Below, piece after piece: positions 1-12,660 of a stretch of 64,000 bases of DNA. This DNA is from Galbula dea (Eukaryota; Chordata; Aves; Piciformes; Galbulidae), in NCBI GenBank assembly GCA_013399015.1, contig VWZX01010099.1:124001-188000 (forward strand). The letters are read 5' to 3'. The notes under the pieces are model-generated. The model ran no database searches. It saw only the letters and a program-made list of their open reading frames with translations, and had not been told where the DNA came from. Position 1 is the first letter of the stretch. Every line of letters begins with the position of its first letter. The translations under genes and the position numbers were made by a program.

Positions 1-3000
1 AATAGCTGCTATTTAGAACAGAAAGTATTTTTCCTCCTAGAGAAAAATAAATGCCTGTTTCCAGGTGATGTAGTATTCTACAAGCCAACCAACAGTACAA
101 GATGACCTAAAAATTAACTGTTGCCTAGGTAGCAATGATCATGACCTGATTATTTCTGTGTTGTACAAATAGACATGGCACAAAAAGATGATGCATAAAT
201 TTACACATTTAAAAACAATAATTCTCTAAAAATTAAACCAATTTTTGGTGTAGCTGGATAGTTTTAAATGTGGTTCAAGAATGCTCTAATGTAAAAGTTC
301 GCATAAATCTTGTGGGCAAAAAGTCCACTGCCTTAAAAAAAGAGATTAAGCATTACTACTTAACAAACACTTGAAATAGTTAAGGGCATAATGACTGCTT
401 GCATAAAAAGTGGATGAAAGGAAATGCAGAAAAATATGGATAAGGAAAGCAAACAATCAATACTGAAAAAGACACTAAAAGCTACTCAAAACATGCTCAG
501 AAGAAAACAAACCTCCTTTCAAATAAAGTAGATGCAGATAGCAACATAGAAAATATAAATGTTAATAATAAAAATGTTCAGTATATATCTCTATTCTGTA
601 TTTCATATCAGGCAAGAGCATGTATCCACCCTAGGTGATGCTGATGGAGAATGTTACTATTGAGATCAAAAAAGGTGGTGGGGTACATGATAAAGTTCAC
701 ATTTTTGGTTGTACACAGCGAGGTAATCTAATTTGAAAAGGAAGTAGATGAGGAGCTTTCTGAAAACATCTGTTTAGTTTTGAACAGATATTGGAAAATA
801 GTGATATTTTGCAGTGACAGTGCAGAGTATCAAAATGCAAGTCAAAAAGGTATAGTGCTATCATGAAAATTATTGATAGTACTTCAAGGACCTGGTACAA
901 ACTAGTGAAATTCCTAAACACAACTAGTGTCATTCCAACCTTTGAATGAGCACAAGAAGTTTACAAACTGGTATGCCTGATGTGAAAAACAAGAAAATAA
1001 ACTGAAGTCCCAAGCTAAACTATGGCTAACTATGGTCTCTGCCAACCAACAGTTAAAGGCTGAGGAGATGCAAAAATTATTCAAGGAATGCATAGAAATT
1101 GAGAAAAGTTTTAGGTAGCTCCTATCTATCACAGGTATCTGAGGCATAAAAGGGGTTTTTTTCTTGACTGCTGCTTTCCAGGTTTCTCAGATGTGTTGCA
1201 GATTTAGTTAAATTAATCTTTAGTTTAGAATAAATCTCTGGAGATAGAGAGATTAGAGATAGAGATTGGAGGTGTAGAAAATTATGATATTGAGACTAGG
1301 TATCCTCATAGCTAAATCAGAAAGAAGATGCCCTTGCCAGGTATTCTTGGATCTACCTTTACATACTCAGGCAGCAGAGATCTCAAATTAAGAGTTGTCC
1401 TTGCATGTTGCATTATTGACAAGTGGTTAGGACACTTCTGTAGGAACCAGGACATAGGATATCTTGTTCCTCCTGAGTTTTCAGGGTTATTGCAGGACAC
1501 TCACTTGGCTTCCAGGGTATCAGAAACAACAGGGCCTGAGAGGCTGAAATGCTTGTGTATTCTCCCATATGACAAACAATGAATGAAAAACTCTTCCAAG
1601 TGGCAGTGCATATGGTTGGGTGCAGCACCTGAGTGATGTGGCTCAAGCCTGGCTCATTCCTCTCTCACCAGTTTTTCCTAAAAACTTCACACCCCTAGTT
1701 ATTGAGCCAGGTCAAGAAGGAAAATAAGATTCAAGAGAAGAATTTGTAAGAAATTAGATGATTCAAGGGTTTGAAAGCCAAGACACAGAACTTTGGTGAG
1801 AAAACAGTGAAGTGCTAAGGTGGAAGCCTAATTTTTTGTCTGTGGGGTCTTGGTTTAAATTACACTGTAACGGATCTTGACCCTGATGCACTACTTGTGA
1901 CTGACTTCTCACTCAAGTTATCCAAAGTGGGTAGTTCGCCTCAGCTCCACTCTCAGTGAGAGTGTAATCGCTCACTGAACCCCACTGCTCCTACCACCAC
2001 AAATTGCAGACTCCATCAGGAGATCAACAGTTTATCTGTCACAGAAAACTGGCATCTTACTGCTAAAGGCGGGCTTGTCAGATCAGCACTGAAAAACCTG
2101 TCCTGCTGCCTCCCATGCTGTACCTGTTCTGTGGATAATGAAAGGACTTCAGGCTCCAAGACTGTCAGACTGACAACTTTGACAAGCCCTAAATCCTAGA
2201 GCAATTTTCTTTTTTTTCCCCTTTTTTTTTTTTAAGCAAATACTTGTGGCTACAGTTGACTGCTTAGCCTCAGTGACAGTACATTGTCGTTATTTACAAC
2301 CTGGCTTTCTGCTCCTCGGAGCCAATTCAGACTGCCTGGGATGCACCTGTACATGTCCTGGTTGTTTTGCCGATTTGCTCTCAGCATTACAATCCCATGT
2401 CTCAGCCAGTGCAACAGCTTTTGTTACAGCAATGACAAATGTCACCTTGTGCTGTTAACATGCAGCATGAACACCACTGCAGGGATTTTCTCCCTATACC
2501 CACATCTTTGCCACCTCACTCCATCTACATTTCCTTTCAGCTGGTCTGCTGTGTCAGGTAAAGTCTGTGTGTGCCTTCCTTCTCTGCAGCCCCCTGTTCA
2601 GGCAGGTCCTGAGGAGATGTTTAGCTTCTTATCCCTCATGCATCTCAACATTTTCATTGTTTCTTTAAGGTTTCATGTCTGTGGATATGAAGATTGCAGG
2701 CGGTGAGGCGAGAGACCACCTCTTTGTTCTGTGTTTGTGTAACACACAGTGACAGAAAAATGCCTCCTGCTTCTAGCTGCTTTGGTAATACAAATTAAAC
2801 AAGAGTAGTGACATGGCTGCCTAATTACCCTGTTTTCTTCCCTGTGTCAGCAGCAATTTCAATCATTTGAATTTTGTAATGGCAGAGTTAAGAGTGGGCA
2901 CCGTACCAAGTCTCTTATTTTTCCCTCTGACGGCTGAGAGTTTCTGGGCACAGGTCCTGAAAGAGCTCATGGCACTATGAAAAGTCAAAAGCCAGTCATC

Positions 3001-5145
3001 TTCTCCTTCTCTAGATCCTTACAGTGACACAGGGATGCTTCTTTTCCCCTGATTTGACTTATTTAGTCTCATTGTCCTGCTCCATCCCTCTGAAAGGAGG
3101 CTCTGGGGCTTTGACTCTTCACTCTCCCACTAGGGTAGCCAGCACCTGCTGATGCCACCAGCCATGTCCCAGGCAAAGGCCACTCATGTGTTGCACTCCT
3201 AACACTGGCTGCGTGGCCACGCTACAGCTATTAGATGTTCTGCCACATTACACTTTTTTAAATGTCCAGCTTCTTCTTTAATCTTGGCAGCCTGAGACAG
3301 TGATTTAGATACCTCCCACCTCCTTTCCTGAGTGCATGCTTCAGCATCATTGCTAAGAAGCACAGCTGGCTGACAGCTCTTTGAGAACCAGCCTCCTGAA
3401 ACAAGTCCCAGGGAGAGGGAAGTATGGCATGGTGCCCTGCTTGCTTTGCAGATCTGAAAGACAGGGGCTCAAATGACTAATTCTTCAAAGTTTTCCTTTT
3501 TCAAATGAGCAGCTTTCTAAATATGATAGGAGCCTTCTGTGCTGTTTCTTATCTGAACATGTACCTTCTCTCACCTCTCCAGGATACATCTCCAGGATCA
3601 CCTCTCCTGTGCCATTTTTGGTTGGTTCGTTGGTTTGGTTTTTCAGAAGTAGATGTTTGGATTCAGGCAAAGGCTGACCACACTCTCTAAGTAACACCAA
3701 GGGTGCAGGATGCCCGTAGGCCTCCCTGAGGCAGCCCTCCTTATTGGACTTTGAGAACTTTCTGCAAGAAATTCAACAGCTCCCCAGATAAGAAGCTTGC
3801 ACCAGCAGCTAATCACGAATAACCACGTATAACTCAGCTCAAAGATTTCTTGTAAACCAGGCTGTCTTTTCAAAGGCACATTTAACCTTATTTTGTATTG
3901 CTCCAAGCTGAAACTTAAGAAAAAAAAGTCCATGAATCAGGAAACTAATTGTCTTTTGCATTAGGAGGGGATGTTTAGTATAAGTGCATAACTAAGTAAA
4001 TACTGAGATTAGTGCTTTCAGGAGTACGAAATTTCTGCATATGGATTTTGGCTAGAACTTGAAAAATGAGCTGAGTGGTCACAAAAATAATCAATCAAAA
4101 GCTTTTTTTTTTTTCCCCCAGATGAAGTTTATAGGAATGTGTGTTATTAAGATATAATTTCTGTTGGAACTGGCCTGCCAAATACCTCTGATGACAAGAT
4201 CCCTGTTCCTACAGACAGCTCCTACAGAGTTTTGTTTTTTCATCTGATGTAGACTGTTATCCTTTTTAAACAAAGGCTGATTGTACCTTATGAATATAAC
4301 CTGATCTGTTCTTTCTGATGAGATTTGTCAAAATCACTACAAAAATGACTTGGAAGTTGATGCACAGTGTTAAGCAGCAAGTAGGTCTATGGTATGGGCA
4401 GCTTCTTCCATAGACTCAGAATGAAAAGCCACAAAAGGGCATCTTTGAACCTTCAGCTGGGAATTTGGCCTGTAAAGGAAAACATCCCTTTGTACTGACA
4501 GATCTAAAAATTAGAGTGGTCTTGGCCCACTGGCTTCTTTGTGGGATGGCACAATGCTCATAGCTTAATCTAATGAAACCAGACACATCGAGTGTGATTT
4601 GCATTTGCTAAGGCAATGAGCTTTGCCTATGGGATCCCAGGCTCTGTTTTCTCAGTTTTGGGCAGAATTCTTGAAAATATAGGAATTGCCATGCAGAACT
4701 GGACCAAAAACCTGCTTCATCCATGGTCTTGTCCCTGACAATGGTCAGCAAGCTCTGCATCCCTGGGAGGTAGAACTGGCATAACGTCTGTAACCAAGTC
4801 AGCAGGAACCCTTTTTTGCACAAGCAGCCATTTAGCACCTGACGAGGCTTGCTAGGTACCTTTTTCAAGAAGCCTTCTCTGAATTGCAACAATTTACTTG
4901 ACTAGATTTTTCATTATGTAGCTAACTTTGCCATGAATATGTGTGCAGCATAGATTTCAAAAGCTGCACATTTTACAGCTACAGTTCATAATTTGACAAG
5001 GCTTACAGCTTGGCCACATGAAACCAATTCCCCACACAACAAGCATAGATGCTTCTTTTCAGCAAACGCAGTTTCCTTGCCAAATTCAACTTACAGCCCC
5101 AAGCCTTTTCACTCATCTCATGTAATTTCAAATACAGCTCTTTAA
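1..5145. other. Non-coding stretch, no gene recognised
   Basis: This stretch is mostly unique AT-rich sequence with stops in all frames. The longest open frame (2284-2706, plus strand, 140 codons) is rich in Cys, Ser and Leu, matches no family I know, and overlaps another frame of 70 codons. Pyrimidine-rich tracts occur at 2205-2233 and 4102-4119. A short purine-rich patch of near-repeats of GAGAT lies near 1235-1270. I see no promoter, CpG island or RNA gene. Confidence 0.6.
2205..2233. repeat. Pyrimidine (T/C) tract
   Basis: About 29 bases consist only of T with a few C, including a run of twelve T. It is low-complexity sequence. It could serve as a polypyrimidine tract for splicing on the plus strand, but no convincing exon follows it. 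Confidence 0.8.
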
Positions 5146-5265
5146 AATAACAGAATCAAAGAATGTTAGGAGCGGGAAGGGACCTTAAAGATCACCTAGT
5201 CCAACCCGCCTGCCACAGCAGGATTCCCTAGACAAAGTCGCACACAAAAGTGTCCCTTTTTAAAT
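5146..5265 (-). mobile_element. Degraded CR1 LINE 3' tail
   Basis: The segment begins with a decayed octamer repeat (AGAATCAAAGAAT) and continues with the typical CR1 3' region, reading GGGAAGGGACCTTAAAGATC and then CTAGTCCAACCC on the plus strand. It then follows a decayed version of the CR1 3' end (AGGATTCCCTAGA, GTCGCACA) before homology fades near 5265. The octamer lies at the low-coordinate end, so the element's sense strand is minus. It is 5'-truncated, as is usual for CR1, and keeps no reading frame. The family identification rests on remembered consensus features; the right boundary is uncertain by tens of bases. Confidence 0.85.
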
Positions 5266-8200
5266 CTCCCCAAACTCAAAAATGCCTCATCAATTTTTCC
5301 TGTCTCTCTCCCTCCTCCCCCTTAGGGCAGAAAAGATATATTTGCCTAATTTTCACTTTTTATCTATGATTCCTTAGAACAACACTTGCACAAGCCTGTA
5401 GCAATGCTCCACTGGGTCCTCAAAGGAGATTTCTAGAAATGGAAGCATCTGAAAAACAACTAAAAATTACGGATGAAATGAAAAGTCTTCAGCAATTTGA
5501 ACAAAAGGGGTTAACATCTTTCTTTCAATTGAGGAGAGGACTCACAGATGTAAATTGGAAGTCAGACAAGTAAATGTTCAAGTGTGATCTGCTGTGGTTG
5601 GTTTCTATCCCTTAATGAAGATAAATCGACACACCTTTTGCGAAAAATGACTACTTACCCTGCAAGATGCAGCTGTTATTGTGCAGTGCTAGCCTGTGAC
5701 TCCACTTCTTCTTATTACAAGCTTGATTTGCTCACAATAAAGGTGTTTTGAAAGCCAAGAAAATTAAACTTACTGTTGTTATGATGTTGAATTAAATTAA
5801 CAAAAGTATGAAAGCTTTGAAATGAAGTCTGTAGGGAAGTATTATCCTAATGTGCATAAATCTTATTGTAAATCTTCATTGCATTAGACTATTTTTTGAA
5901 GATCAGAAAAAGAAGTGACCCATGGCCCATTACAGGCCAAATTGATTTTGCCTATATTTTTGTTGAAGAGTTGCACCATAGACAAATCAAGGCAGTGCTG
6001 TCCGTGCCGTAGCCTTCTAGACCTTCTCTAGGCTGTGATTAAGCACAGAGGCTATTCCTTATTTTTCAGGCAGAATTGTAAGTCAGGGAGCATAGTCTTC
6101 ATTTGAGTAAAACTTCCAGTCACTTCAACCTGAGATTGCTTAAATCAAATTTACCAAATGTAGCATTTTGACAAATCAATCTACCAACTACAGGAAGGTT
6201 AGAGAGCATATGAAAAGTAAGTATGTGAATCATATAGCATAAGAAATACAACTCTTAACTGTGTAAAAGATTTTTACCACCAAGCAGATATTTTTTTATA
6301 CAGCCAGGTAGGGAAGAACACTCTTATCATGCTGATTAAAATGCAAAATACTTGTATTAAGGCTGATTTCTATTGAAAAGTATTCTTCTATAATGGCAAG
6401 AAATTAAGACTTACAGCTATCTGTATGCCTCTTAATTATTCAGTTTAACAGATATCTGAGAAACTAAATACATCTGAATGGAGTTTCTCCTCATTATTGG
6501 ACACAGGCCTTTTGAGTTATGATTAAGATTTGTAAGCAAAATAGGGATGGGAAACTTGTGGAATCGTGTTCTGCATCAGGTTCCTGTGACTGTGGACCCG
6601 GTTAGCTTATTCACTTACTTACAAAAGCACTTTAAACTTTCATTTGTTATTTAAAACTAGATTGAGATGCAATTTAATAGTCCCAGTTTGGACAGGAGCT
6701 AAACAATAGCTGAACAAGTCAAGTCTTTTTAGCCCATGATGGTAACTGTTGAGTCATCTCTCCTTGTCCTTATCTTGGCCCATAAGTCTTCCATTATATT
6801 TTCTCTCCCCTGTCCAGCTGAGGAGGTGATTGATAGAACAGATTTGGTGGGCACCTGGCATCTAGCAAGGGTCAAGCCATCACATCCTAGGAAAATAAAT
6901 CAGGACACCACTGTCCTAGAAAAATAAATGGTTCTTCTCCGAACACAAACCACAAAATTTTTCTTATCAAACACCTCATCTAAAAGAAATATGTGCTAGC
7001 ATTTTGTTCATAGTAGAAGCTGCCTTAAAAGTTGTATCAAAAATGGCAAATGTAGGAACTGTCTAACTGGCAGATAAAGCAAATGCCTATGTGCAGGAAA
7101 GATATTGCACATGTCTCACTTTCCAGTCTCACTTCAAAGGCCTGCTCCACACACCACAACCTTCTGGCTAAGAAAAAATCTGGATGAAAAGCAAGCAGAA
7201 GTTCACTACTGCTGAACTTGCTTTAAAGGTGCTGAGGGATCTTAAAGCTAAGAATTAAGCACTGTGAGGTATTAGTGTGTTCTTTATAGCAGACTTTATG
7301 GTCAATACAGTTATCTAGTCAGAGAATGAAACCAGTGGGGCCCTTGGATCAGAGAAGATGGATGTGCACAGAGAAAAGCCTTGCAATCAAATGTTAACAA
7401 GTTATATATGACCCTCACTGCTGTGTTGCATATCCAGCAGTACAAATGAAACTAACAGTTCCCAAAAGAATACACACTATTTTCTTTTTTTTTATTAGCT
7501 AATGAAAGTATCTCATCTCTATTGGGTTGCTAATCCCAGCAAATTCTCAGCAAGCAGCTGTCAAAAGATCATCTGAAACTCAGTAGCAAACAGAAAGATA
7601 CAGAGGCACTGAAGAGGTGTATCTCACAACATTTTCCACCCCTCTCCTGAGTAAGTGGGAAAAATTATAGCTTTTTATACTGGGAAAAATCATTGATATT
7701 ATCTTTAAAAACAGAATGAATGGGTTGCCATAGCAAATAAAAACTAGAAGCATGCCAGGTTTCTGTGGGTTTGCATTTTACCTTGGTTTTTATTTCATTG
7801 ATTATATATGATCTTTAATTGCCTGCTGTTGATTTGAGCATACACATTCCTTATTTGGCTATAACCATAGAATTAGGGAAGATTAAAAGAAAATAATAAC
7901 ATATTTTTTAACAATTTGTCCATGTCTGGATCACTTTTTTAATCCAATTTGGGGTATAAACATACATATATCTGAGCCATCTGAGAAGAATCAGAAGAAG
8001 GGACAGGCTTCAGGAGGTGGGAACTTCTTTGTCACCAGAAGAATCATAGCACCCAACCACTCCTTAATGTTAAATCTTATAGTTAATATGACTAGATTGC
8101 CCTAACCTCCAAATGAACTTGTCACCAGAACAGAATAAAGACAAAGCAAAGCAATGCTGATATATAATGGATGTATAATGTTTAAACTGCTGTTCTGTTC

Positions 8201-10027
8201 TAAGGAAGGAAGTGAGAAATGGATGTGTATTAACTATGCTGAGAACACTGAACAAAGGAGAACTTGCCTTTTTAATTATAAATTGTTTTTACCAACCACA
8301 TTTTTTTGTTAGTTATGGGTAAATTTGGTTGTGCCTTATCAGGAGCAGGATAAGTGCAGTCTGTTATGTTCAGAGGTAACCTGACATTCTTGATCATTTG
8401 GCATCACTCAGAATGGGGAAATGGGAGCCAAGTTGACTTTTGATACCAAGTTTTTTAAGCCATGAAAAAGTGCCACAAAGGCACTTTAACCTTATTTTCA
8501 ATGTGATTTTGAAGAACCTGAACATTCTATTTTAGAGAGAAGTGTGTACTGCAAATGTACTGTTAATGTGTCTTTTATGAATAGGATAACACTGCAGGTA
8601 ACTAAGTTGAAGAGTCACTTACTGTACATGCTAATTGATAATATCTTTTTCACCCTTGACTTAATCCTGTGCTGCTGAAGTTAAGAAGAAAGCCCAGTTG
8701 CAATATTAGGGTTTCAATTCACACAGCACCATTGGTACCCCTTAATGAAGTCTAATTGAAATTTTCAAATGTGCATTCCCCTCACACAGTAAAAGCACTT
8801 TGTTTTGTTGTAGAGTTAATGTAAACATTGCTTTTAAATGCTCATTTAGACTAATGTAGGGGAAAGCAATTGTTTTAAATTCTTGACCCATTTCAACCCG
8901 TTTTCCCTATGGAAGCAGTCTTGCATGGCCAGTCAGGATGGGATTTGACCTGCCTAACTTCAGATATTTAAAAAGCAGATGCTTATCTTTAGGTACCCTT
9001 AGATACAAGAACTGTTTCATAATTGGTCATAATTTCTGTGAAATCAGCCACCTTAGCAGAGAAGACAGATCCTGTAACCATACAAACTAAGGAAAACCTA
9101 CAGATGAAATTCCTTCATTTGCCAGCCTTGGAGAAGCTACATGGATGTGATCTGGCAAAAGTCCCCGGTGAGCAGGAAGAACTAGTCCCTAAACTGGGAA
9201 TCTATCATGGATGTAAATCTTTGATAACTACAGTGACAGTACACTTACCCTTGGAAGCTATAGATTTACAATATAGATGTCTGCACCTGAATTAATTACC
9301 TGAGACTCCATTTTCATGGAGAAAAATAAAGACATTCAGGGTGCTGTTCATCTGGTCCATTTTAGATGTCTAAATAAAGCTAAGAATGAGATGCTCAATG
9401 TACCTGTGTCCATGGATTTAAAAAGAGGATTTTTAGGATTACTAGCTTAGATATTCATTTGGTATGATGAACTCCTTCCTAGCCTCTTAAAACTGATGTC
9501 TACGTCCCTTGTACAAGCAGTGGAGAGTAGCATATTGCTTCAAATTATTGAAGAAGAAAGTATCATCCACCTAAATAAGTTGTCACTGATTATATGGCAA
9601 CCCAAAGCACTTACCTCAGGTGCATTGTCCCACTAGCCTGAATTTTAACAAGCAGCTTGATCTCTAAGTTAGGCAGACTAGATCTTACCACTAGCTTCGT
9701 CAATTCACCTTACCAAAGAAGTTGTCAGGTTTTCTGTCCCTCAGGAAGAGTGTAAGTAAAGGATGCTTCAGCTGCTGGGCTCTCAGGTTACCTAGATAGT
9801 CTTACCTGAAGACAATACTGTTATTCAAACTCTTACAGAGTTTTTGCTAGTGATTATGAAAGTAAAGAAGGAGAAATGAATGAAAAAATGAAGATGACTG
9901 CAGAAGAGAGACTAAGTTCATGTTAAAGAGTATTTATTTATTTTTTTCCTACTACCAGAAAAACCTATTTATGTTTGGAAACAAATATTGGATAAATTCC
10001 CAGCAAATGCATAACAGCTAGTTATAG

Positions 10028-10091
10028 TTTCCCAAAAGCCCTCTATCACTATTATGTAGCTTCCCCAAAACCCCCTATCACTATTACTTAT
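10028..10091. repeat. Imperfect 32-bp tandem duplication
   Basis: Two adjacent copies with a 32-bp period each contain CCCAAAA followed by CTATCACTATTA. The shared 12-mer falls at 10043-10054 and 10075-10086. The copies differ at several positions, so the duplication is not recent. It is too short to be a gene and matches no mobile element that I recognise. Confidence 0.75.
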
Positions 10092-11451
10092 TTCTGGCAG
10101 CAAATATAACTGTAGTTTAGATGCTTTTATGTAAAAATAATTAAGCCAAGTATTGCGTTACTTCCATAGCAAATTATTCTTAGTTTCCAGTCAAAATGGT
10201 AGTTCATCTCACTCAGCTTCAACCCTTTAAGCACTTCCTATAATTACAGGAAAGAAGTAGGAAAATGCAAACCAATACTCATCCTGGCTGAGGAAGGCTG
10301 AAGCTTCAAAATTGCCTTTTGCTAGTCCACAGTTGTAGTGCTGTTGTAACCCTGCCGAATTCATGCTCACCCAGAGTGATGATCATGATTCAAGTCAAGT
10401 CAGCTTGGAGCAGAAGAAAAGAGCAGAGATCTACCTCAGTTAACTGTTGCCAGGTTGCTAGACCTCTCCACATGGAAGGCAGCACAGATGATCAGCTGGG
10501 GACAGGAGGGATGCAGAGGTCAGTCATTTCAACAGCATCACATCTCTTATAGACTCAAGGTTGATCATAACACTGCCCTCTCAAATCACTGTCCAAAGAG
10601 GGGACGAGTTGCCTTCTTCAGAGCCTCTTTCCCTATACTGACTGCTCATCCACAGTATTCTGCTACTCACAGACTAAATTACAATATCACAAACAACATA
10701 CTGATTGATTAAGATGATCACCCTATACTTAAAAAAGGAAACCAAGGAAATTAAAAAAAAAAAACCCAAAATTAAAAGACAAAATAGTTTGACTGGATTA
10801 GAGGCAAAAATGTTGAGAGGAGTATACGAGCCTTAAACAGCTGAAACTCTTAACTAAACTCTTGCCCACATGATCTTACACAGTGCTCCTGTGGATTTTG
10901 TGTGCACACAAAGCTTCTGAAATTTTGCCAGATCAGAGTTTTGCAGTCACACCCAGACTCTGCATGGGGGAGAAAGAAAACTAAGGGAGAAAAGCTCCAT
11001 CCATGTTTAGTTTCATTTTTCTGCAAAAGATGTTTATCTTTTTAGACAAATCTGACTAGCAGTTGCATTGATAGAGGCACCAGATTAAGAAGTATAACCC
11101 TAGAAAAACAGAGAATGAAAATAATTCTTTCAATTTTTCCCTTGCAAATAAAAGAAAAACAAGCACAGATCTAAACCAGAAGAGAAAAGAATAAGCACTT
11201 TCCTGCAAGAATATATAGCCCTGTGAAATGCCTTGTATAACCTGAATGGTCACTGGCCCTCTCTCACTATTTCCTAAGGCTGAGATATTGTTCTTCAAAT
11301 GAACAACTACCACTAATATTTCATTTGGCCACATTCCAAATATTAGTAATTCATGAGACAGTCGTAGTATTTTATATGTGAGAGGACATAGAAATATTTT
11401 CCTGGTTACTGACCAGTTCAGGAAGTCTCTAAACTAAAGATTCATTAAAAG

Positions 11452-11515
11452 CCAAATCAAAACAAACCAAAACAAAAAAAAAACCCAACAAAACCAAAGA
11501 AAAACCCTCACAAAC
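11452..11515. repeat. A-rich tract with interspersed C
   Basis: Low-complexity plus-strand sequence made of AAAAC, AACC and AAAC words, with a run of ten A inside. It is one of four such tracts in this window. I see no adjoining element body that would make it a retrotransposon tail. Confidence 0.8.
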
Positions 11516-12110
11516 ATGGAACACCATAAGAGGAAGAATATATGCAATGAAAATTTGCTGAAGAGAGGTCTCTTTCAAACACAGGTCAATACCACTGTTT
11601 GCAGTAAAACATGAACAGGTTTCAAAGAGAGATTAAGTGACAAATCTTCCAAAGTACATGGTATCTCAGACCAGTACTTTCAAATTTGACTAACCATGAT
11701 CAGACTTCTGAAATAAGTGCCAGCCACTCAGTTCTGAAGTTTTCTGGTTTAGTCTACATACAGATTCAGAGATTAACATTTGAACTGAAAACAGCAACAG
11801 AAACAAGAAACAGACTACAGAATGACATACTTCTGCTTTATGGCACACTAGGATGCAACATAAACCATTTCATATGAAGACTCAAGCAAAATATGATCTG
11901 AATCTACAAAGCTTTAATAGTAAGGTGCTTCCCAACATAGAAAACACAACCCAGAGAGCATTGTGCTGAAAAGATGACGAAAGTTCCTAAGAACTCAAAT
12001 ACAATTCACATAAGCTCTAATCCTAAATGTTCTCATGTCAATGGGAGACCTGCTCCTCTACACAGAAGTTGATATACTGTCTCAGTTAAGCTATTCCTAA
12101 TTCTTGTGAG

Positions 12111-12170
12111 ATCACAGAATCACAGAATCATTACAGTTGGAAAGGACCCTCAAGATCATCTAGTCCATGT
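12111..12170 (-). mobile_element. Short CR1 LINE 3' fragment
   Basis: The fragment shows two copies of ATCACAGA, followed by ATTACAGTTGGAAAGGACCC and AAGATCATCTAGTCC, which is the CR1 3' end in minus orientation. It is nearly identical over this length to the start of the element at 29742, so the two probably belong to one subfamily. Only about 60 bases remain, so it is severely 5'-truncated and has no coding content. Confidence 0.88.
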
Positions 12171-12587
12171 ATACCTACAGAGTTTTATCACTAGTTGCCC
12201 ATGTGCAGGCAGCTAAGTACCTAAACTTTAAAAATGTCTAAGTGGAATTAATCAAGACACATAACAGTCTTACCAGCAGTTCAAGTAGCAAACCCAATGT
12301 ATTTTATAAATTGATACATAAATCTGATATGCTGCCTTTGGCTAAAGTAGTAAGACACTAAACTCTTACAAGTTTGGGGGATTTTGACAGTTAATTTATA
12401 AATGACAGCTCAGAACAAGCAACTTCAGGTCTCTCTTGTGCCAGAAAGTAATTAGCTTGAATCTGCATGAGTTCGTTAGCAGTTAAAAACAAGCTGAGCT
12501 GTTTCATATGCCCTGTAGAACATTGTCCTTTCAGCATTGTGCAAATGAGCTTTCCATTCAGCCTTGCACAAGACTATTGTAAACTAA

Positions 12588-12660
12588 GGCCAGATTCCGT
12601 CTCGGAGGAATTCAGAGAAAACTAGGGACAGAATTTGGCCTATACTTTTTAATCACCTGC
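12588..12660. mobile_element. Possible ancient amniote repeat relic
   Basis: The words AAGGCCAGATTCCG and GGGACAGAATTTGGCC resemble pieces common in the 3' regions of old CR1/L3-type repeats of turtles and other amniotes (AGGCCAGATTCTG, GCAGAATTTGGCCC). The stretch between them is poorly preserved. The assignment is from memory of repeat consensus fragments and is weak. Confidence 0.3.

Larger units (their letters stand above)
5266..12110. other. Non-coding stretch, no gene recognised
   Basis: Unique AT-rich sequence. Open frames are short (at most 90 codons at 9023-9295, plus) and have no family signature. The stretch contains an imperfect 32-bp tandem duplication (10028-10091) and an A-rich tract (11452-11515), listed separately. 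I found no RNA gene, promoter or other mobile element that I can name. Confidence 0.55.

Noticed and set aside
2536..2575. Plus-strand TGTCAG/GTAAAG acceptor-donor-like string
   Set aside because: The polypyrimidine run is distant and broken and the donor is poor.
2284..2706. 140-codon plus-strand frame
   Set aside because: It has no domain, signal or family resemblance, overlaps another open frame, and has composition typical of random pyrimidine-rich DNA.
5425..5445. TTTCTAGAAA resembling a heat-shock element half array
   Set aside because: Only two GAA/TTC units are present, and the same word recurs elsewhere in the window as expected by chance.
9801..9820. Minus-strand fused CAG/GTAAG motif
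   Set aside because: The minus-strand pyrimidine tract before it is short and interrupted by purines, so it is weaker than the two plus-strand sites reported.
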